Assembly (NCBI RefSeq): GCF_013284245.2
Contig: NZ_CP085876.1
Span: forward strand, 817,001-881,000
Source: Brevibacillus sp. DP1.3A
GTDB taxonomy: Bacteria > Bacillota > Bacilli > Brevibacillales > Brevibacillaceae
Direction: 5' to 3'
DNA length: 64,000 nt
Each line of letters opens with the position of its first letter. The first letter of the stretch is position 1. Below the pieces are notes generated by a model that worked only from the letters and a program-made list of their open reading frames with translations, was not told where the DNA came from and searched no databases. The position numbers and the translations under genes are program-made. Below are positions 1 through 9,400 of this stretch, piece by piece.

Positions 1-2
1 AA

Positions 3-3000
3 GCAGCAACAGTTGGCAACGTACCTTCCATGACCTCTGATAAGGAGGCAGGCCATCGAAAGCCGCCCGTGCAGCAAGAGAAGAAAACCGTTTCCTCCGA
101 TGATACGGACCAGTTGGGAGAGGCCTTTTATAAAGAGCCTATCGCTATCATCGGCATGAGCGGTAAATTTGCCAAATCAGATACACTCGAGGAATTGTGG
201 AAGCACTTAGAAAACGGCGACGACCTCGTGGAGAAGGTAACGCGTTGGGACTTGTCTTCTTATATGGAGAACGATTCTTTCTGCAATTTCGGCAGCTTCA
301 TCGAAGGATTCGATCTTTTTGACCCGTTATTTTTTAACATCTCCCCGACGGAAGCTGCCTATATGGACCCGCAGCAAAGGCTTTTTCTGGAAGAGACCTG
401 GAAGGCGCTGGAGCATGCCGGTTATGCCGGAAAGGGAATGGATGGGCGAGCTTGCGGGATTTATGCCGGATTTAATATGAATTATTACGCCGAGCTGATC
501 GAGGATCGGCCTCCGGCACAAGCGATGTGGGGGAACGCAGGGTCCGTTATTCCCGCACGTCTATCGTACTATCTCAATCTGCAGGGTCCTGCAGTAACGG
601 TAGATACCGCGTGCTCCAGCTCGCTTGTGGCTATCCATTTGGCTTGTCAGAGCTTGTGGAGCCGGGAGACCGAGGCCGCCATTGCCGGAGGGGTGTTTCT
701 TCAGCCTACGCCAGGCTTTTATATTAGCGCAACCCGGGCTGGAATGCTCTCCGCAGATGGGCGATGCTATACATTCGACGACCGTGCCAACGGATTCGTT
801 CCGGGCGAGGGTGTAGGTGTCGTCGTGTTGAAACGGCTGCAGGATGCACTGAAAGACGGCGATTCCATCTATGGTGTCATCCGCGGTAGCGCCACGAATC
901 AAGACGGGACAACAAATGGGATAACGGCACCAAGCGCGAGGTCTCAGGAAATGCTGCTGCGTCAGGTGTATGATTCATTCGGTCTTAACCCGGCGGACAT
1001 CCAATTGGTCGAGGCGCATGGGACCGGAACCCGGTTGGGCGATCCGATCGAGTACCAAGCGCTCAGCCGGGCATTCCGTCAGCATACGAGCAAAAACGGA
1101 TATTGCGCATTGGGTTCGATCAAAACGAATATCGGACATACGACAGCCGCAGCAGGAATTGCGGGATTGCTAAAAATTTTGCTGGCCATGAAGCATCGGA
1201 AGCTGCCTCCTTCGCTGCATTTTCAATCGATAAATGGAAACATAGAGGCATCTGATAGTCCATTTTACATCAATACATCGCTGAAGAATTGGGAGGTTGA
1301 GGCAGGGGGGAAACGACGAGCTGCCATCAGCGCATTCGGATTTAGCGGAACGAACGCCCATATGGTAATCGAGGAAGCTCCGGATACGGCGCCGCCACGT
1401 ACGCACAAGCCCGCCTACCTCATCGCACTGTCGGCGCGGACAGCCGGACAACTGCGCAGGCAAGCGGAACAAATGATGGCGTACGTCAAAGGCGAACCGG
1501 ATGTCGATCTTGGACATGTAAGCTTTACGCTTCTTCTGGGCCGAAAGCACTTTCCTCACAGGATCGCCTGCATCGTGCAGAACGCCGGACAGTTGGCGGA
1601 GCGGTTGACCGCATGGCTGGAGAACGGGCAAGCCGTAGACCTGTTTCAATCCGATCCCGGAGCCGAGCTGCCTCTAGAGGAGCTCCCGAGCGATCATTAT
1701 GGCTATGCCTGTATGGATGCGTGTGCGCGGGAAACTGAGCGAATGAACTATTTGGAACGGATTGCGTCGATTTTGGAGCTGTATACGCAAGGCTATGAGA
1801 TGTCATTCGATCGTTTATTCGCGGATGGCCGTTACATCAGGCTGGCGCTTCCTGTTTATCCGTTTGCGCGGGAACGTTATTGGGTGCCTGAATCCGCCGC
1901 AAGACCAGCTGTCCGGACAAAACCGTCGGAGGGCGCCGTCCTGCATCCGCTGCTTCACCGTAAAATACCGGCAGTTGAAGGAACAGGCTTTCGCTCCACG
2001 TTCACCGGCCGCGAGTTTTTTCTGGCAGATCACGTCATTATGGGACGATCGTTATTACCAGGTGTAGCCTTTCTGGAGATGGCCCGAGCTGCTGTCGGGA
2101 TGGCATTTGGATCAAGCAGCGGAGACTATGAAATCAGGCTGAAGGATCTGTTCTGGACCCGGCCCTATAGCGTGGACGGTCCGCATACGGAGCTTGAAAT
2201 TCATATGGAAACCGGAGATAACGGTACCATTGACTATGAGGTATATGCCGCAGCAGCTGCTGACAAGGACGAAGCGGTACGCTGCCACCAAGGCAAAGCC
2301 GCGGTCGTACCGTTTTCTCGCGCGGAGAATGTAACCCTGGACGCAATCCGGCAGAAGTGCAGCTTGGCGATGCTGGATGCACAGCATTGTTATACGTCTT
2401 TCAGGCAGATCGGCATGCATTACGGTCCGACCTTCCAATGCATCGAACGCCTATATATCGGCGAGGAACAATCGCTGGTCAAGCTTCGGCTGCCGGAAGC
2501 CGCCCGGGAAACGGCCAGTCATTACGGGCTTCATCCCGGCATGCTGGATGCAGCGCTTCAAGCGGCGGGTGTCGTAGCTACAGCGGACCTCGCGGACAGA
2601 AGTAGCGTTCTTGACCGGATTAAATCGGTCATTCCTTTTGCACTTAAGGAGCTTCGTGTTTATAAGAGCTGTACATCGGACATGTGGGCCCATATAAGAC
2701 GGAGCGCGAATGCGCCGTTCGATGAACGGACCCGGCAGACCGACATTGATTTGTGCGATGAACAAGGGAACGTTTGTGCACGGCTTATTGGTCTAGCATT
2801 CCGGGAGCCCAAATTGGAAGACGTAGCAGCTGAACAAGGAAATGAAACACTCTTGTGGGAGCCGGTATGGGTAGAAAAGGAGGCCGTCCGTGAAGACGAC
2901 TCCGAAACGACATCGCGGCATATCGTCTTCCTATGCGAACCGAATGAATCCATCGTCAACTTCGTACAATCGGAATCTGGCCGCATGACCCGATATGTGA

Positions 3001-6000
3001 CTTTTAGCGCAGGGTGTGCAGCGGAAATAACGGAGCGTTACGAGAACTACGCCGTTCAAATGATGGAAGAACTCAAATCCATCCATTCGGAAGGTGTTCA
3101 CGGGGAGTCGCTGATCCAGATTGCTTCGTTCCGTTCGGAAAGCGATTGGCTGTTCCGGGGTCTGACCGGATTGCTTCGGACGGCATGTCTGGAGTATCCC
3201 GGTTTCATCGGGCAGTACATCGAGCTGGAACAAAATGTTCGAGCGGAGGACTTAATTCGGAAGCTTCTCGAGAACAAGAGCTGCCCGGAAGACTTTATGA
3301 TTCGTTATCGCAAGGGCGTTCGACAGGTTCAGCATTGGGTTGAACGAGAGGAGATCCCTTCGGCGGCGGACATTCCGTGGAAGCATGAGGGCGTTTATTT
3401 CATTACAGGCGGTGCCGGCGGGCTGGGCTACGCACTTGCCCAGGAGATCGCAGGGAAAGTCGCCTCTCCGACGCTTGTGCTTGCCGGAAGAACGCAGGCC
3501 GGTGCAGCGATCCACGAGAAGCTTGCCGCGTTAGGAAGGTTAGGCGCACAAGCGGAGTACATGCAGATGGACGTATCCGATAAGGAGCAGACCGTTGCCG
3601 TCATCCAAGCCGTCAGGTCCAAGTACGGTCGGCTGAACGGAATCATTCATGCCGCAGGCTTGCTGAGAGACAGTCTTCTTGTTCATAAAACTAAGACTCA
3701 GGTTGCTGATGTTATGGGTGCGAAGGTAAAGGGAGTTGTCCATTTGGATGATGCAACCCGGGAGCTGGAAGTCGACTGGGTACTTGTATTCTCCGCTGCA
3801 GCGGCTGTGCTCGGCAATTACGGACAAGCCGATTACGCTGCGGCGAACGGCTTTATGGATGCCTACGCTACATATCGAAACGGTCAATCATCCGCCGGCG
3901 GTCGTAAAGGCAGAATGCTCTCCATCAACTGGCCATTATGGCAGGATGGCGGTATGCGAGTTACCCACGAAACGGAGCAGAGCCTAAGAGACAGGATCGG
4001 TATGGCTCCCATGAAGGCAATGAACGGTATGCAGGCTTTGTACCGGGCATTTGGCACCGACCGGGATCAACTGCTTTCCATGCATGGCGATCCGGAACGG
4101 TTAAGGGCCTACATCCGTTTGGTGAACCGTCCGACCCGTCCAAGGAAACCTAAAGCTCATCATCATGGGGCGGTGCTCCGGGACGAATTAACGGTATGGG
4201 TAAAACAGAAGCTGGCCGGTATTATCGGGATACCTGCGGACGATATTCACCTCGATACGGCATTCGATAAATACGGCATGGATTCCATCATGCAGCTGGA
4301 TCTGATCCGCGAGCTGGAGAAGCTGACCGGAGAGTTGCCCAAAACGCTCCTTTTTGAACATAACACTGTCCGTGAGGCAGCTGCTCATTTGGCCGATCAT
4401 TATGCGGAACAGATTCGAAAATCATGGCAGGCGGATGTTATGGAGCAACCTCCAGCCAAGCATATTTCCGTAACGCCGCCCTCAGGCTCGGTCCCTGTCC
4501 GTGAAGCGTTTGTCGATACGCAACGGCAGGATGTGAATTCGAATGCCTTGAAGCAGGAAGGTATCGCCATAATCGGGGCAGCGGGCAGATACCCGAAAGC
4601 CAATCAATTGGAGGAGCTGTGGGAGCGGCTCAGGTCGGGAGAGAACTGCATCACGGAAGCGCCTGCTGACCGATGGTGCCGAACGTTGCTTCGGGGGTCG
4701 TCGGTCAAAGAAACCGAACAGAAGGCCCCGTATTACGGCGGGTTTTTAGATGCGATCGATCGCTTCGACCATCGGTTGTTCGAAATGGATGCCGAAGAAG
4801 CTCGGGATCTTCCCCCGGAAGCCCGGCTCTTCCTCGAGACGGTCTGGGAAACGTTCGAGAGCGCAGGTTATTCCAAATCGGCGATACAGCATTGGCAGAA
4901 CCGGGAGCAGGCCGGTATCGGCGTGTTTGCCGGAACGATGTACAGCCAATATGGCTGGCAGATGCCGTCGTTGGAGCAGGCGGCGCTTCATTCGAATCGG
5001 ACCGATTGGCAGATCGCAAACCGGACATCGCATTTCTTCAACCTGACAGGTCCTAGCTTAACGGTTAATACCGCCTGCAGCAGTTCGCTTACCGCGATAC
5101 ATCTCGCTTGCGAAAGCCTAATGCAAAACGGGTGTTCTATGGCTGTTGCCGGCGGAGTCAACCTGACGCTTGACGTGTCCAAATACGAGGCGCTGGAGCA
5201 GGTCAATTTTCTCGCGACCGGCGGCAAGAGTAAATCGTTCGGCGACGGTGACGGTTATGTTCCCGGAGAAGGCGTCGGGGCAGTGCTGCTCAAACCGCTT
5301 TCGCTGGCTGAACGTGACGGAGACCGGATCCTCGGGGTCATCACGTACAGCGGCGTTAATCATGGCGGCGGCCGGCAAAAATATAGTGTCCCCGATCCGA
5401 AGCAGCAGGCACAGCTCATGGAATCGGCAATCAAGCGTTCGGGGGTCGATCCCGAATCGATCACCTACGTCGAGTGCGCCGCTAACGGTTCGCCGCTGGG
5501 CGATTCCATCGAGGTAGCGGCTTTACGAAGCGCTTTCTCGCGATTTACCGGCAAGCAGCAATATTGTGCCATCGGCTCGGTCAAATCCAACATCGGGCAT
5601 CTTGAAGCGGCTTCCGGCATCTCGCAGCTCAGTAAAGTGCTGCTGCAATTGAAATACCGCATGCTCGTTCCATCGATTCATGCTGACGTGCGCAATCCGA
5701 ATCTTAAACTGGAAGGCACGCCTTTTTACTTGCAGGAGAAATTCGAGCCCTGGGAACAGAAGGTTGACCCGTCAAATGGGAACCCGCTCCCACGCAGGAG
5801 TATGATCAATTCGTTCGGTGCTGGCGGTTCATATGCCGTGCTTATAGTTGAAGAGTATATCGGTCCGCTCATCCGGACAAAAACCGGGGCGGATGCGGCT
5901 ATTGACCCGCCGTCAGAGTATCTGGCCGTTTGGTCGGCCAAAACCGAGTATAGCCTACGAAGCTATACGGATCGTATGCTACGACTGCTAAGAAAGGAAC

Positions 6001-6470
6001 GCACTCTCCCGGCAGAAGCGCTTTCGGACTCGCTCATTCGGATTAACCACGATTTGGAATACCGTTTGGCTATCATTTATCGTTCTGTTGATGATCTGAT
6101 ACTGAAGCTGGAAGCGTTGAGAGCAGGGGAAGAAGTGCGTGACCCGGATATGTTCATCTCGCCAAATTGCAGGCTGGGCAAATCTGTACATGCGGTAAAC
6201 ACGCAACGGCAGGACCATGCTGGGGAGCTGTTCCGGATTGCCCTTCAATGGGTTCAAGGAAGATCCGTAGATTTGGAAAGTCTAAGGCATCACCCTGCAA
6301 CGGGAACAGTGAATCTTCCCCATTACGCATTCGATTATGGAACGGATGATGGCGAAGCCTCCGTCCACGGAAGCGGGGAAGCCCAGCTGCGCGTGATTTT
6401 GGAGAGAGTTTCGCGCGGCGAAATGTCCAAAAGCGAGGCTATGCAGTACTTTTTCGATATCGAGGTGTAA
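3..6470 (+). CDS. trans-AT PKS gene A, 5' partial: KS-DH-KR*-ACP-KS0
   Basis: Modular PKS subunit. The frame is open from position 3 without a stop, so the ATG at 30 lies inside a longer gene and the true start is upstream; residues are counted from that ATG. Domains: KS 36-460 with C195, H330 (HGTGT) and a second His (NIGH); DH about 650-930 with HxxxGxxxxP at H668 and D840 in DAALQ; KR about 950-1370 with GGAGGLG near 1125, Y1269 and Asn four residues on, but Ala at 1256 where the catalytic Ser is expected; ACP with DSI at S1419; KS0 1510-1945 with C1683 intact but HGTGT reading AANGS (Ala1817 for His). No AT domain. The C-terminal 30 residues form a helical ILxxVxxGxxSxxEA motif typical of trans-AT docking regions. 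Predicted chemistry: extension, ketoreduction and dehydration, then transfer through a non-extending KS to the next protein. The KR* defect is a sequence observation; its effect is unknown. Confidence 0.95.
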   Translation, partial: AATVGNVPSMTSDKEAGHRKPPVQQEKKTVSSDDTDQLGEAFYKEPIAIIGMSGKFAKSDTLEELWKHLENGDDLVEKVTRWDLSSYMENDSFCNFGSFIEGFDLFDPLFFNISPTEAAYMDPQQRLFLEETWKALEHAGYAGKGMDGRACGIYAGFNMNYYAELIEDRPPAQAMWGNAGSVIPARLSYYLNLQGPAVTVDTACSSSLVAIHLACQSLWSRETEAAIAGGVFLQPTPGFYISATRAGMLSADGRCYTFDDRANGFVPGEGVGVVVLKRLQDALKDGDSIYGVIRGSATNQDGTTNGITAPSARSQEMLLRQVYDSFGLNPADIQLVEAHGTGTRLGDPIEYQALSRAFRQHTSKNGYCALGSIKTNIGHTTAAAGIAGLLKILLAMKHRKLPPSLHFQSINGNIEASDSPFYINTSLKNWEVEAGGKRRAAISAFGFSGTNAHMVIEEAPDTAPPRTHKPAYLIALSARTAGQLRRQAEQMMAYVKGEPDVDLGHVSFTLLLGRKHFPHRIACIVQNAGQLAERLTAWLENGQAVDLFQSDPGAELPLEELPSDHYGYACMDACARETERMNYLERIASILELYTQGYEMSFDRLFADGRYIRLALPVYPFARERYWVPESAARPAVRTKPSEGAVLHPLLHRKIPAVEGTGFRSTFTGREFFLADHVIMGRSLLPGVAFLEMARAAVGMAFGSSSGDYEIRLKDLFWTRPYSVDGPHTELEIHMETGDNGTIDYEVYAAAAADKDEAVRCHQGKAAVVPFSRAENVTLDAIRQKCSLAMLDAQHCYTSFRQIGMHYGPTFQCIERLYIGEEQSLVKLRLPEAARETASHYGLHPGMLDAALQAAGVVATADLADRSSVLDRIKSVIPFALKELRVYKSCTSDMWAHIRRSANAPFDERTRQTDIDLCDEQGNVCARLIGLAFREPKLEDVAAEQGNETLLWEPVWVEKEAVREDDSETTSRHIVFLCEPNESIVNFVQSESGRMTRYVTFSAGCAAEITERYENYAVQMMEELKSIHSEGVHGESLIQIASFRSESDWLFRGLTGLLRTACLEYPGFIGQYIELEQNVRAEDLIRKLLENKSCPEDFMIRYRKGVRQVQHWVEREEIPSAADIPWKHEGVYFITGGAGGLGYALAQEIAGKVASPTLVLAGRTQAGAAIHEKLAALGRLGAQAEYMQMDVSDKEQTVAVIQAVRSKYGRLNGIIHAAGLLRDSLLVHKTKTQVADVMGAKVKGVVHLDDATRELEVDWVLVFSAAAAVLGNYGQADYAAANGFMDAYATYRNGQSSAGGRKGRMLSINWPLWQDGGMRVTHETEQSLRDRIGMAPMKAMNGMQALYRAFGTDRDQLLSMHGDPERLRAYIRLVNRPTRPRKPKAHHHGAVLRDELTVWVKQKLAGIIGIPADDIHLDTAFDKYGMDSIMQLDLIRELEKLTGELPKTLLFEHNTVREAAAHLADHYAEQIRKSWQADVMEQPPAKHISVTPPSGSVPVREAFVDTQRQDVNSNALKQEGIAIIGAAGRYPKANQLEELWERLRSGENCITEAPADRWCRTLLRGSSVKETEQKAPYYGGFLDAIDRFDHRLFEMDAEEARDLPPEARLFLETVWETFESAGYSKSAIQHWQNREQAGIGVFAGTMYSQYGWQMPSLEQAALHSNRTDWQIANRTSHFFNLTGPSLTVNTACSSSLTAIHLACESLMQNGCSMAVAGGVNLTLDVSKYEALEQVNFLATGGKSKSFGDGDGYVPGEGVGAVLLKPLSLAERDGDRILGVITYSGVNHGGGRQKYSVPDPKQQAQLMESAIKRSGVDPESITYVECAANGSPLGDSIEVAALRSAFSRFTGKQQYCAIGSVKSNIGHLEAASGISQLSKVLLQLKYRMLVPSIHADVRNPNLKLEGTPFYLQEKFEPWEQKVDPSNGNPLPRRSMINSFGAGGSYAVLIVEEYIGPLIRTKTGADAAIDPPSEYLAVWSAKTEYSLRSYTDRMLRLLRKERTLPAEALSDSLIRINHDLEYRLAIIYRSVDDLILKLEALRAGEEVRDPDMFISPNCRLGKSVHAVNTQRQDHAGELFRIALQWVQGRSVDLESLRHHPATGTVNLPHYAFDYGTDDGEASVHGSGEAQLRVILERVSRGEMSKSEAMQYFFDIEV
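4557..5862 (+). other. non-elongating ketosynthase domain (KS0) of gene A
   Basis: KS fold with active-site Cys1683 (NTACSSS) and the NIGH motif kept, but the HGTGT region reads AANGS, so the His needed for decarboxylative condensation is Ala. Known KS0 domains accept and pass on the chain without extension. It closes gene A, and the module continues in gene B. Confidence 0.9.
6462..6467 (+). promoter_or_regulatory. ribosome binding site of gene B
   Basis: GAGGTG, five nt before ATG 6473, lies inside the last codons of gene A and implies coupled translation. Confidence 0.75.
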
Positions 6471-6472
6471 GG

Positions 6473-9400
6473 ATGGACATGAAAAAGGAAGAATTGGAAC
6501 GTCTTCTTGAACGGGTACAAAACGGCAATCTGGAGGTCGAGCAGGCGCTTCAGGAAGTCCGGGAAGTCCAGCGGCTTGCGAGCCAGATTCCGCAACGGCC
6601 TGCTTTCGAAGCGGCCAACCGCCGGTGGACGAGAACCTATCATTACGATGAGACGCTTCTGCGTGACCACAAAGTCGGCGGCAAACCCGTTATCATAGGC
6701 GTCGCTCATGCTTCAATGGCTATGGATGCTTATTTTGCCCTCTATGAGAGGGAACGCTGCGGCCGAATTCGGAATCTTTCCTTCATCAGCCCTATAAAAG
6801 TCGATCCTGCGCAGCCGGTGATCGTCGAGATGAAGCTCGAGAAGGACAGCTATGAAGCCGCGGGCTTCGAGACCGTGTATGGGGACCTCTCCTCCGAGGA
6901 CAGACAGCTCACCGCTAAAGGTGAGCTTCTTGTAGGGCCGGCAAGCAACCGGGTTTTGGATCTGGCTGGGCTGCAGGCATCAGCCGAACTGTACGAGCAG
7001 TTGGATCGGATCTATGAGATCAATCGAACCGTTGAATTAGGGCCAAGCTTCAGAACCATTCAGCGTGTATACAAAGGGCAGGACTATATTCTTGTCCGGG
7101 CTGAACTGACCGGTGAATCGGCTTCCGAGGAATCCGAATCGAGTATTCATCCTCTGCTTTTGAACAGTGCGTTTCTCTCGGTCGTCCCCCTTTTGAATAA
7201 GGCGACCGGTTGGGACGGTTATTTGCCGTTTGCGGTCAAGGATGTGCTCTTCCATAAAACCGAACGATTGCACCAATGCTGGATCCATATCCATCACTTG
7301 AAAGAATCGGACGAAATGATCGTTTTCGATGCAGAGCTGATTGAAAACACCGGCATAGTGGCGGCGGAGCTGACGGAATGTTCGATCAAGCGCCTCCGTC
7401 TGTCAGCAATCTCACGTGAAGAGACTGCAACGAATGATTCCGCTGATGGCGGAATCGAGACTCTGGAAGAGCGCATCATCGGCTATTTGGTGCGTCAGGT
7501 GGAGACGGTCACCGATGGCCAGTTAAAGTCTTGCAGCATTACGGCGAATTTAATGGAGCTTGGTCTAAACTCCGCCCAGCTTATTGCACTTACCGGCGTT
7601 ATTGGACAGGAAATCGGCTCCGAGCTCTATCCGACCTTGTTCTTCGAGTACCCAAGCATGGAGGAGCTTGCGTCCTATTTTGGCAAGAAGCATAGGGAGG
7701 CCTTCCAGAAGTTGCTGGGAACGACATCTGCACCGATTGCGGAAGCAAAGCCGAAGACTCATTCGTCGACCGTTGGCCAGATCGCAGGAAACGAAGTCGA
7801 CCATGAAGATATCGCGGTCATCGGGATGGACGCATTATTTGCAGAATCGTCCGATATCGAAACATTTTGGGAAAATATCGTATCCCGGAAAGATCTGATC
7901 AAAGAGATTCCGCCCGACCATTGGGATTTCCGGCCTTGGTTCGACGAAGACCGCCGGGCCAAGGATAAGACGTATTGCAAATGGGGCAGCTTTATCGATG
8001 ACGTCGATAAGTTCGATGCGGAATTTTTTAACATATCGCCAAGAGAAGCCGAATGGATGGATCCGCAAATCCGTCTGCTGCTGCAAAGCGTCTACGCAAC
8101 CGCGGAGGATGCAGGCGTTGTGAAGCAGTTAGGGGGAAGCAGCACGGGAGTATTTGTCGGGGTGTGTGTTCATGATTACGCAGACCGAATCGCGGAAATG
8201 AATCTCCCCGTCGATCCTCATATGGGGACAGGCAATGCGCAGACCGTCGTCGCCAATCGGGTATCGTTCATCTTTGATTTGAAAGGCCCGAGCATGGCGA
8301 TAGATACAGCGTGCTCCTCGTCTTTGTTCGCTTTACATACGGCTTGCCGTTCCTTGCAAAATGGGGAGTGTAAGATGGCCTTTGTCGGCGGTGTCAATCT
8401 GCTGCTGTCGTCCTGGCACTACCGGTATTTCAGCAGTATCGGCGCCTTATCTCCCACCGGCCGCTGCCATACGTTCGATGCAGCCGCCGACGGATATGTA
8501 CCGGGAGAGGCGATCGCCAGCATGCTGCTTAAACCGCTGTCGCAAGCGAAGAAAGACGGCAACCGCATCTACGCCGTCATAAAAGGTTCAGCGGCGCTGC
8601 ATGGAGGACATACGCCGTCTCTTACGGCACCAAGTATCGAGGGTGAGGAACATGTCATTGCGAAAGCTTGGGAGGACGCGGGGATTGAGCCGGAATCGAT
8701 CGGTTATATCGAAGCGCATGGCACTGGTACGGCACTCGGGGACCCAATCGAAATAAGCAGCTTGAAGAAAGCGTTTGAGCGTTTCACCGACAAGAAGCAG
8801 TTCTGCGCGGTCGGTTCCGTGAAGTCGAATATCGGCCACACGGAAGGTGCTGCCGGAATCGCCGGCGTCATCAAAGTCATCCAACAGATGAGACATCGGG
8901 AAATACCGGCAATGCCGAAGCTTAATCAAATAAACCCTTACATCCAACTAGAAGACTCGGCGCTTTACATTAACCGGGAGAATCAATACTGGGACAAAAG
9001 GGACGGACTTCCGAGACGGGCGGGTGTCAGCTCCTTCGGCTTTTCCGGCTCCTATGCCCATGTCGTCATCGAAGAATATGTGGAAGAAGCATCGGCCGCT
9101 CTGGTAATAGGAACTCCTTATGCGCTGATATGGTCGGCCAAAAATGAAGAACAGCTGCGTGAGCAGGTTCGCCAGTTCGTAGAGTGGATGAGCAAATCGA
9201 AAAATAGCGAAGCGGAATTGGCGCAGATTGCTTATACGCTGCAGACCGGCAGGGATGAGCATGAAGAACGGTTGGCCATTGCCGTTGAATCGGTTGAGGA
9301 GCTTCACTATAAGCTCTCCGCTTATTTGGATGGCCGCCAAGGAATTCCGTTGCTGTACAAGGGAAGTGTTGGATCCGGCAGCAGGGGAAGCAAGCCCGAA

